The notes under the pieces were generated by a model that was given only the letters and a program-made list of their open reading frames with translations, did not search any database and had not been told where the DNA came from. Position numbers and translations under genes: made by a program. Positions 1 to 5,719 of a stretch of 22,721 nucleotides of DNA are shown in pieces. The stretch is taken from the NCBI GenBank assembly GCA_946480485.1, contig CAMLJW010000025.1:1-22721 (forward strand), given 5' to 3'. The stretch is from an uncultured Streptomyces sp. Lineage in GTDB: Bacteria > Actinomycetota > Actinomycetes > Streptomycetales > Streptomycetaceae. The first letter of the stretch is position 1. Each line of letters starts with the position of its first letter.

Positions 1-313
1 CCATGGGGTGGGACCCACGCCGCCCCGGTCGCGTCTACTCAGGCAACGACGGCGGCGTCCATCGCTCCGACTCAGCCGGCGACGGCTGCCGGGTCAAGTC
101 CCGCCACCAGCCGTACACCCAGCTCTACAGCGCAGCGATCACAACGGCTCGCTGCGCTCCTGGGACGGAGAGAAGTCCAACGAGTACCTCGTCGGCGACG
201 GCGAGGAGGATGTCAGCAACCCGAGCGACGTGGACCACGTCTGCGCCTGCTACCAGTACGGCAACCGCGTATCGCCGGGGAGCAGTCGGCGAGTCGGCGC
301 GTCAGCTGTGTGA
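1..313 (+). pseudogene. Remnant of a BNR/sortilin-like beta-propeller protein
   Basis: The first part reads in frame 3 as WDPRRPGRVYSGNDGGVHRSD, with the GNDGGVxRS hallmark of BNR/VPS10-type beta-propeller repeats, and continues to QPYTQLYS near position 131. The homologous sequence then resumes in frame 2 as NGSLRSWDGEKSNEYLVGDGEED and VCACYQYGN, stopping at 313. In the family I would expect about 15 more residues between the two parts, so a frameshift with a small deletion is likely near 131-150. No propeller continuation follows the stop, so the 3' end is also missing. The 5' end lies outside the window. Related intact proteins are usually large secreted sialidase- or glycosidase-like repeat proteins; no function should be assigned to this fragment. 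Confidence 0.6.
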
Positions 314-429
314 GCGACGCCACGTCAAGTAACCCGCCAGTAGGGACATTTGACTCTATCGGTGTCCCGACAAGTCCGAATAATCCTCAAGGGAAACACC
401 AAGGAAACTCTTGAGAAGCGGAGTAGGAC

Positions 430-894
430 GTGGCCAAGAGAAACAGCAAGAACAAGAAGATCCGGCTCGCGGCGATCGCGGCGGCACTGTCCACCGGCGG
501 GATCGTCATCGCCCTGCTGCCATCGGCCAACGCGGACCAGAGCGACCAGAGGGCGCCCCAACCGACGGCGAAAACCGCGAATGCCGACGCGGGTAACAGG
601 CACTTCATTCACATAGCGACCCATGGTGCTCCCTCTTGGGATGCTAGGGCGTGGCTGTATGACGGCAAGGGAACGGAAGTCTACAGCTGGAAGGAACTGA
701 ACAAGTTCGGCAATTATGTGCAGTGGGAATTCACAGACGGTAACGACGGCGGCAGCATCACGGTGGAAATCGATGCGGTGAGGAAGCTGACAGAAACATT
801 CGATCTTGATCGGGATCAGTGTTTTCTGGTCGATGCGGGCGGCTTCCCGAAATATACGGGTGACAGTGTCACCGGTGGCTGTACCTCGGAGTGA
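430..894 (+). CDS. Secreted protein of unknown function
   Basis: This encodes a 154-residue protein that I do not recognise. The GTG at 430 is chosen because GGAG lies at 420-423, six bases upstream, and because translation from there gives a typical exported N-terminus: Lys/Arg-rich residues 1-12, a hydrophobic stretch at about 13-31, and a probable cleavage site after SANA near residue 35. The mature part starts with a Gln/Thr/Ala-rich linker and then a compact domain rich in aromatics, with motifs such as HIATHGAPSWDARAWLYD. Two cysteines (in DQCFL and GGCTSE) could form a disulfide after export. The 3' half has weaker G/C bias at third positions than the core genes. It sits alone between gene remnants, which suggests an accessory, strain-variable gene. 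A small extracellular protein is the only safe inference. Confidence 0.7.
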   Translation: MAKRNSKNKKIRLAAIAAALSTGGIVIALLPSANADQSDQRAPQPTAKTANADAGNRHFIHIATHGAPSWDARAWLYDGKGTEVYSWKELNKFGNYVQWEFTDGNDGGSITVEIDAVRKLTETFDLDRDQCFLVDAGGFPKYTGDSVTGGCTSE

Positions 895-947
895 GAGGGT
901 ATCCGGAGTTTTCCCGCCATGATCTGTTGCCAGGCCTGGTCGACTGC

Positions 948-976
948 GGGCTGATTGGCCTCGGCGTATTCAGCCC
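948..976 (+). terminator. Possible hairpin terminator of the secreted-protein gene
   Basis: GGGCTGA (948-954) pairs with TCAGCCC (970-976) around a 15-base loop, 54 bases after the stop of the secreted-protein gene. A competing stem TCGGCGT (961-967) / ACGCCGA (991-997) overlaps it. There is no T-run. The call is weak. Confidence 0.3.
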
Positions 977-1002
977 ATGCCGGTGATCTGACGCCGAGTT
1001 AG

Positions 1003-1075
1003 AGAAAGGTGCCGTTGACCTGTTAAGGATGCGATGGTGACGTCGTATCCGAGCAGAGATCAAGGGCACCTTTCT
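1003..1075. repeat. Long imperfect inverted repeat in front of a transposase fragment
   Basis: AGAAAGGTGCC (1003-1013) is perfectly complementary to GGCACCTTTCT (1065-1075). Pairing continues inward with TTGA and CT on the left against TCAA and AG on the right, with single mismatches, and again as GGAT-CGA near 1026-1033 against TCGTATCC at about 1043-1050. The whole 73 bases can therefore fold as one hairpin ending two bases before the GTG at 1077. It could be an IS terminal repeat pair, a small non-autonomous element, or a leader hairpin that limits read-in expression of the transposase. Confidence 0.55.
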
Positions 1076-1076
1076 G

Positions 1077-1304
1077 GTGAGCGAGCGTACAGGGTGGAGC
1101 CGTCGGCTGGTTGTGGCCGCCGAGGGGCAGGTCGGACATGCGGGTGTGGTGCTGCTGCACCAGGTCGCCGACCGGGTCGGGCTGACCGCGGCGCTTGCCG
1201 GGCTGTTCCCTGTGGGGGGAGCGCAACCTGGCGTGACCGCGCGCACCTGGTCGTGGCCTTGGCCAGCAGCATCGTGCTGGGGCCGGCGAACCCGTCGGAA
1301 TCGT
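1077..1304 (+). mobile_element. IS1380-family transposase fragment, frameshifted
   Basis: From the GTG at 1077, frame 3 reads SERTGWSRRLVV and then VGHAGVVLLHQVADRVGLTAAL. This is the N-terminal pattern of IS1380-type transposases (GHAGVVLLRKVADRxGLT). Near 1215-1235 the homologous sequence moves to frame 2, giving WRDRAHLVVALASSIVLGPAN, the next conserved block (WxRGxxLVxLAVAIVLGAxNLSE). Nothing after about 1304 resembles the rest of the roughly 450-residue enzyme, so only its first fifth or so remains and it cannot be active. It marks past transposition in the accessory segment. The family call rests on remembered consensus, not on a search. Confidence 0.6.
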
Positions 1305-1350
1305 GTAAAAGGGGGTCCGGTTGCAATAGCGCGCAATCGGGCGAGGCATG

Positions 1351-1369
1351 CGCCGGAGTCCACCTTCAC
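1351..1369. repeat. Left copy of a 19-base direct repeat flanking the hisS cassette
   Basis: CGCCGGAGTCCACCTTCAC occurs here and again, identically and in the same orientation, at 3742-3760. The two copies bracket the synthetase gene and its broken partner. Sequences outside the 19 bases differ on both sides. This copy lies at the 5' edge of the DUF397 remnant. Confidence 0.7.
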
Positions 1370-1374
1370 GCAAG

Positions 1375-1549
1375 TGGCAGAAGTCCAGGTGCAGCGAGGG
1401 TGGCGCCGACACCTGTGTAGCACTCGCCACCGACGGCGCGTCGCACCCACCTGTGTGAGAGTGACACCCCCGCGACCGTTATCGTCACCACGCCGGTGGC
1501 GCTGCGTGCTTTCCTCCGTGGCATCAAGGAGGCGGGGAAGAGCGGCTGA
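1375..1549 (+). pseudogene. Frameshifted DUF397-family gene remnant
   Basis: In frame 1 from 1375 the sequence reads WQKSRCSEGGADTCVALATDG, the classic start of the DUF397 domain (WxKSSxS...G.xCVEVA). It stops at a TGA after about 28 codons. In frame 2 the second half of the same domain appears as ESDTPATVIVTTPVALRAFL and then RGIKEAGKSG with a stop at 1547-1549. A single-base frameshift near 1440 separates the halves. DUF397 proteins are short (about 60-90 residues) and in actinomycetes usually lie downstream of an XRE-type helix-turn-helix regulator, which is not present here. The gene is therefore an orphan relic whose regulator was lost or lies elsewhere. Confidence 0.65.
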
Positions 1550-1627
1550 CCGGGCGCGGGCAAGGTGTGCTTGGTCTGCGGTGCCACGAGCCGCGTGGCG
1601 CAGAACGAGACACCCTCGCGCCGTGTT

Positions 1628-1657
1628 TTGCCCCGAGCCGATGGCTTCCGAGACTAT
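1628..1657 (+). promoter_or_regulatory. Possible promoter for a leaderless hisS transcript
   Basis: TTGCCC (1628-1633) and GACTAT (1652-1657) are 18 bases apart and resemble -35 and -10 boxes. The -10 box ends six bases before the ATG at 1664, so transcription would begin at or next to the start codon. No Shine-Dalgarno sequence precedes that ATG, which fits a leaderless mRNA. Confidence 0.35.
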
Positions 1658-1663
1658 GGCCGC

Positions 1664-2992
1664 ATGGCCTCCTTGAAGCAGTTCGACCCCGCGTCCGGGA
1701 CCCGCGATTTCCTCGCCGCCGAGTTCGAGCGGCGCGAACGCGCTTTCGCGGCCATCCGCACCGTGTTCGCCCGCTACGGCTTCCAGCCGCTCCAGACCCC
1801 GGCGTTTGAGCGGCTGGACGTGCTCACCGGCAAGTACGGGGACGAGGGCGACAAACTGATCTTCAAGATCCTTCGGCGCGGTGAGCACGAAGCCACCGGA
1901 GAGGCCGACCTTGCCCTTCGCTACGACCTCACTGTCCCTCTGGCCCGCGCGGCAGCGGCGTACGGCAGCCAGCTTCCGTCGCCGTACAAGCGGTACGCCA
2001 TCGCGCCGGTATGGCGGGCAGACCGGCCGGGCAGGGGACGGTTCCGCGAGTTCGTCCAGTGCGACCTGGACATCGTGGGCTCATCCTCGCCGCTGTCCGA
2101 CGCCGAGATTGTCCTGGCGCTGCATGACGCCCTTGAAGCGCTCGGCGTACCGGAGTTCCGTTTCCTGGTGAACTCCCGGCACGCTCTGTTCGGTCTGCTG
2201 GAGGCGTACGCCGTCCCGGAGGAGCTTGGTGCCGGTGCACTGATCACCTTGGACAAGCTCGACAAGCTCTCGCCGGAGGCTGTCGTAACCGAGCTGGTGG
2301 CCAGCCGTGGCCTGTCACCGGAGGTGGCACAGGGTTTGGTCGATGACCTCACCGCGCCCGATGCTGTTGAGCGGGTGAGGGGAGAGCTGAAGTCCAGTGA
2401 AACCGGTCAGGCTGGTTTGGCGGAGGTAGACCGACTGCTGGAACTCACCAAGGACGCGATCCCCGCCGAGCGCATCGCGTTCACGCCAAACCTCGTGCGC
2501 GGGCTCGACTACTACACCGGCATCATCTTCGAAGTAGTCGCCCCCGGCATGCCCGGATCGATCGCATCCGGTGGCCGCTACGACGGTCTCATCGGCCGCC
2601 TCGGGGGCAAGGACTCCCCCGCCTGCGGCGGCTCACTGGGCATCGAACGCATCCTGCCCCTGCTCTCACTGGCAGACGAAGTCACCTACTCACAGATTGA
2701 CGTGACCGTCACGGTCATGGGCGAGGATCAGGCCGCCGACACCTTCCGGCTTGCGGCCGAGATCCGCCGTGCCGGAGTCCGCACAGGTGTCTATCTCGGG
2801 TCGAGTGGGAAGTTCGCCAAGCAGATGAAATGGGCCAGCGACCAGGGAGCCCGTTTCTGCGTGATCTACGGTGCGAACGAACGCGAAGCCGGTACGGTCA
2901 CGCTGCGGGACATGGACAGTGGCGAACAGGTCCAGGTCCCGATCGATCAGGCTGCCGCAGAACTTGCACGGCGGTGCGCACCATCCAGTTGA
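1664..2992 (+). CDS. hisS: Histidine--tRNA ligase, divergent (archaeal/eukaryotic-like) type
   Basis: This 442-residue class II synthetase charges tRNA-His with histidine in the cytoplasm. Motif 1 lies near residues 38-49 (YGFQPLQTPAFE). Motif 2 is at about 111-133, with RADRPGRGRFREFVQCDLDI. The histidine-specific motif LVRGLDYYTG is at 277-286, and motif 3, GGSLGIERI, at 322-330. The C-terminal anticodon-binding domain starts near residue 346. The REFxQCDxDIxG form of motif 2 resembles archaeal and eukaryotic enzymes rather than the RxFxQ form of the usual bacterial HisRS, so this is probably a second, acquired copy (inference). The ATG at 1664 is preferred because homology begins there; in-frame GTGs at 1565 and 1595 are alternatives. 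The partner gene starts 47 bases downstream, suggesting cotranscription. Confidence 0.88.
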   Translation: MASLKQFDPASGTRDFLAAEFERRERAFAAIRTVFARYGFQPLQTPAFERLDVLTGKYGDEGDKLIFKILRRGEHEATGEADLALRYDLTVPLARAAAAYGSQLPSPYKRYAIAPVWRADRPGRGRFREFVQCDLDIVGSSSPLSDAEIVLALHDALEALGVPEFRFLVNSRHALFGLLEAYAVPEELGAGALITLDKLDKLSPEAVVTELVASRGLSPEVAQGLVDDLTAPDAVERVRGELKSSETGQAGLAEVDRLLELTKDAIPAERIAFTPNLVRGLDYYTGIIFEVVAPGMPGSIASGGRYDGLIGRLGGKDSPACGGSLGIERILPLLSLADEVTYSQIDVTVTVMGEDQAADTFRLAAEIRRAGVRTGVYLGSSGKFAKQMKWASDQGARFCVIYGANEREAGTVTLRDMDSGEQVQVPIDQAAAELARRCAPSS

Positions 2993-3039
2993 CGCGTAGC
3001 GGACCCATTCCGCTGCCGACTCGTTCCGAGGAGGAGCGG

Positions 3040-3651
3040 ATGGGAACGCAAGGCGATCGCATCTTCCAGATCACTGCCGAGCGGGGGTTTCCGGACCCCT
3101 GGCTCAGCTTCGGGGACTCCCTATGCGATGAGGCAGCCCTGAGCACGGAACTGACCCGTGCCATCAGCAAGGCCCGCAAGGAGCCCGCCGACGGGACGCG
3201 CGCAGAGGCGACCCGGGTCTTCCAGGCGAAGAAGGCGAACCTTCGCCGCTGCGCGGGCAACTTGGACCAGGTCCTGAGCGACTACGACGCGTCCGGCATG
3301 TGGGGTGTGCTGGACGAGCGAGCCGGCAGGCTCAACGTCGCGGATGTGCTGGAGACTTGGGGCCGCACCCAAGCGCTGCACCCGTTCCCCGTCGTGCTCA
3401 GAAGCCTTGAGTTCAACTGGGGCTACATGAAGGAGCACGGCGTCCGGGCGTTCTACGAGATGACGTGACGCTACGTCTCGCGGCTCCAGGAGAACACCGA
3501 GCGGTGGCATGAAGCCTGGAACGGCGAAGTCGCCACCGGCATGGTGGACCGCATCACGTCCATCGAATGCGATCTCGCCAGCATCGAAGCGCCGATGCAC
3601 TGCGACGTGTGCAAGAAGACGATCACGGCGCTGCTGTACCTCGACGAGTAG
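3040..3651 (+). pseudogene. Unrecognised partner gene of hisS, interrupted by an in-frame TGA
   Basis: An ATG at 3040 follows a strong AGGAGG (3029-3034). The reading frame runs 142 codons to a TGA at 3466-3468. The same frame then stays open for 60 more codons to TAG at 3649-3651, with the same G/C-rich third positions and plausible protein sequence (RYVSRLQENTERWHEAW...). The simplest reading is a Trp codon (TGG) mutated to TGA in a gene of about 203 residues; the 142-residue product may still be made. I do not recognise the family. Visible features are a Lys/Arg/Glu-rich, probably helical middle, several Trp residues, and a C-terminal CDVC pair that could bind metal. There is no signal peptide or membrane segment. 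The position directly after hisS suggests a function tied to it. Confidence 0.65.
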
Positions 3652-3677
3652 CCCGCGGTAACGCAGTCGGCATGGAG

Positions 3678-3734
3678 GAGGCCCCCGCTCCGGCACTCGA
3701 CCTGTCCAGGTTCGCCAGCCGGAACGGGGGCCTC
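3678..3734 (+). terminator. Hairpin terminator after the hisS cassette
   Basis: GAGGCCCCCG (3678-3687) pairs perfectly with CGGGGGCCTC (3725-3734). CCGG (near 3690-3693) and CCGG (3719-3722) can add an inner stem. It lies 27 bases after the TAG at 3651. The loop is long and there is no U-tract, as is common in Streptomyces. Confidence 0.65.
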
Positions 3735-3741
3735 TCTGTCC

Positions 3742-3760
3742 CGCCGGAGTCCACCTTCAC
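3742..3760. repeat. Right copy of the 19-base direct repeat
   Basis: This is identical to 1351-1369 (CGCCGGAGTCCACCTTCAC) and lies eight bases beyond the terminator hairpin. The distance between copies is 2391 bases. No gene remnant like the DUF397 fragment accompanies this copy. Confidence 0.7.
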
Positions 3761-3784
3761 AGCGGGCACGGGCCCACCGCGCCC

Positions 3785-3860
3785 GGGCGGCCACCGCGGT
3801 GAGAGGGGCGGCCACTGCGGTGCGGGGCGGCTGCTGTGGTGCGGGGGCGGCGGCTGCACC
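3785..3860. repeat. Four degenerate 18-20-base tandem repeats upstream of the peptide importer
   Basis: Units begin at about 3785, 3805, 3824 and 3843. Each opens with a G-run followed by CGGC (GGGCGGCCACCGCGGTG, GGGGCGGCCACTGCGGTGC, GGGGCGGCTGCTGTGGTGC, GGGGGCGGCGGCTGCACC). The first unit contains the palindrome CACCGCGGTG. The block lies about 110 bases upstream of the importer start and could be an array of regulator sites or simple slippage-derived sequence. Confidence 0.5.
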
Positions 3861-3883
3861 CGGACGGACGGGATGAGAGTGCG

Positions 3884-3905
3884 TATGATCCTTTATCGGC
3901 CGATA
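3884..3905 (+). promoter_or_regulatory. Possible promoter and operator of the peptide importer operon
   Basis: TATGAT (3884-3889) is a good -10 match, though no convincing -35 box lies 17 bases upstream. Five bases later comes a perfect 12-base palindrome, TATCGGCCGATA (3894-3905), placed where a repressor would overlap the transcription start. It is 63 bases upstream of the lipoprotein start codon. Confidence 0.4.
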
Positions 3906-3967
3906 TTTGCCGGTAATGGAACAGTGCCTCGGTGCCGGGGCCACAGCGCACTCTGAGGAGGCACTCC

Positions 3968-5602
3968 ATGCGTGGAGCCACGCACGCCGGATGGACCGCG
4001 GGGGCGGCGGCGGTAGCCCTCGCGGCGACCGCATGCGCCGGGGCACAAGGCGGCGAGGGCAGTGGCGGTGGCGGCACGGGGATCGTGAGTTCCTCGTGGG
4101 GCGACCCGCAGAACCCGCTGGAGCCGGCCAACACGAACGAGGTGCAGGGCGGCAAGGTCCTCGACATGATCTTCCGCGGGCTGAAACGGTACGACGCCCG
4201 GACCGGCGAGGCCGAGGACATGCTCGCCCAGAAGATCGAGACCTCGGACTCGCGGAACTTCACCGTCACCGTCAAGGACGGCTGGACGTTCAGCAACGGA
4301 GAGGCCGTCAGCGCCAAGTCCTTCGTCGACGCCTGGAACTACGGCGCGAGCCTCAAGCACCACCAGCGGAACGCGTACTTTTTCGGATACATCGAGGGAT
4401 ACGACAAGGTCCACCCGGAGGGCGGCGGCAAGCAGAGCGCGGACACACTGTCCGGGCTGAAGGTCACCGGCGAGCGCACCTTCACCGTCAGGCTCAACCA
4501 GAAGTTCTCGAGCTTCCCCGACACCCTCGGGTACGCGGCCTTCTCGCCCCTGCCCAGGGCGTTCTTCGACAACCACGCGCTCTGGCTGAAGAAGCCGGTC
4601 GGCAACGGCCCGTACATCGTCGACTCGTACACCAAGGGCTCGCAGATGTCCCTGCGCAAGCGGGACGACTACCCCGGTGACGACAGGGCCGAGAACGACG
4701 GCGTGGACCTCAAGGTCTACACCGACAACAACACCGCCTACACCGACCTGATGGCGGGCAACCTGGACCTGGTCGACGACGTCCCGGCCTCCCAGCTCAA
4801 GAACGTCAGGAGCGATCTCGGCGACCGGTACATCAACCAGCCCGCCGGCATCATCCAGACCCTCGCCTTCCCGTTCTACGACAAGGCCTGGAAGAAGGAC
4901 GGCATGGCGAAGGTCCGCAAGGGGCTGTCCATGGCGATCGACCGTGAGCAGATCACCGAGACCCTCTTCCAGAAGACCCGGACCCCGGCCACCGACTGGA
5001 CCTCACCCGTCCTCGGCGAGGACGGCTACAGGACGGGGCTGTGCGGCGAGGCCTGCGAGTACAACGCCGCTGAGGCGAAGAGGCTGATCAAGGAGGGCGG
5101 CGGACTCCCCGGCGGGCAGATCAAGATCACCTACAACGCGGACACAGGCTCCCACCGGGAGTGGGTCGACGCCGTCTGCAACTCCATCAACAACGCGCTC
5201 GACAACGACAGGGCCTGTGCCGGGAATCCGATGGGTACGTTCGCCGACTACCGGAACCAGATCACGCGGTCCAAGTTGTCCGGCCCCTTCCGGGCCGGCT
5301 GGCAGATGGACTACCCGCTGATCCAGAACTTCCTGCAGCCGCTCTACTACACCAATGCCTCCTCCAACGACGGCAAGTGGTCGAACGCCGAGTTCGACCG
5401 GCTCGTCGACGAGGCCAACGCCGAGACCGACCCGGCCAAGGCGGTCAAGCTCTTCCAGCAGGCCGAGGAGGTCCTCAGGGACGACATGGGCGCCATTCCG
5501 CTCTGGTACCAGAACGGCAGCGCCGGCTACTCGGAAAGGCTCTCCGACGTGACGTTGAACCAGTTCAGCGTGCCCGTCTACCACCAGATCAAGGTCAACT
5601 GA
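3968..5602 (+). CDS. oppA: Oligopeptide ABC transporter substrate-binding lipoprotein (family 5)
   Basis: This 544-residue extracytoplasmic protein captures peptides and delivers them to the membrane permeases encoded next. The ATG at 3968 follows GAGGAGG (3955-3961) at six bases. The N-terminus is a lipoprotein signal with lipobox ATAC and the acylated Cys at position 23, followed by a Gly-rich linker. The mature part has the family 5 fold signature: NPLEPANTNE near the N-terminus, repeated lobes around MIFRGLKRYD and FTVTVKDGWTFSNGE, RKGLSMAIDREQI in the middle, and ADYRNQITRSK and DYPLIQNFLQPLYYT toward the end. Length fits OppA/DppA/BldKB-type proteins. It is the first gene of a five-gene operon. 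The substrate cannot be read from sequence; oligopeptides are the usual cargo. Confidence 0.9.
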   Translation: MRGATHAGWTAGAAAVALAATACAGAQGGEGSGGGGTGIVSSSWGDPQNPLEPANTNEVQGGKVLDMIFRGLKRYDARTGEAEDMLAQKIETSDSRNFTVTVKDGWTFSNGEAVSAKSFVDAWNYGASLKHHQRNAYFFGYIEGYDKVHPEGGGKQSADTLSGLKVTGERTFTVRLNQKFSSFPDTLGYAAFSPLPRAFFDNHALWLKKPVGNGPYIVDSYTKGSQMSLRKRDDYPGDDRAENDGVDLKVYTDNNTAYTDLMAGNLDLVDDVPASQLKNVRSDLGDRYINQPAGIIQTLAFPFYDKAWKKDGMAKVRKGLSMAIDREQITETLFQKTRTPATDWTSPVLGEDGYRTGLCGEACEYNAAEAKRLIKEGGGLPGGQIKITYNADTGSHREWVDAVCNSINNALDNDRACAGNPMGTFADYRNQITRSKLSGPFRAGWQMDYPLIQNFLQPLYYTNASSNDGKWSNAEFDRLVDEANAETDPAKAVKLFQQAEEVLRDDMGAIPLWYQNGSAGYSERLSDVTLNQFSVPVYHQIKVN

Positions 5603-5644
5603 GCGACGGAGGTCAGTGACCGAGGTCGTTGAGCGACCGAGGTC
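5601..5644. repeat. Short direct repeats between oppA and oppB
   Basis: GAGCGACGGAGGTC (5601-5614), AGTGACCGAGGTC (5615-5627) and GAGCGACCGAGGTC (5631-5644) are near-identical units that start inside the oppA stop codon. The gap between the two genes is 117 bases, the only sizeable gap inside the operon, so these repeats may influence relative expression of the binding protein and permeases. Confidence 0.5.
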
Positions 5645-5719
5645 GGCCGAGCCGCGCGGAACAGCTGTCCTCGGACGGCGTCCCACACCCCTCACCCCCA
5701 ACCCCACTTCGGAGTGTCC

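Noticed and set aside
350..384. TTGACT and an AATAAT-like box upstream of the secreted-protein gene
   Set aside because: The spacing is about 23 bases, too long for a standard promoter, so no promoter was called.
869..1888. Long minus-strand reading frame of 339 codons
   Set aside because: It covers relics of plus-strand genes and the start of hisS, has Arg/Pro-rich composition typical of antisense high-GC frames, and has no recognisable domain.
3785..3860. CRISPR-like array
   Set aside because: The units are contiguous and degenerate, with no spacers between them and no cas genes nearby.
3567..3956. Plus-strand frame over the terminator and repeats
   Set aside because: It spans a strong hairpin and tandem repeats and has no convincing start or domain.
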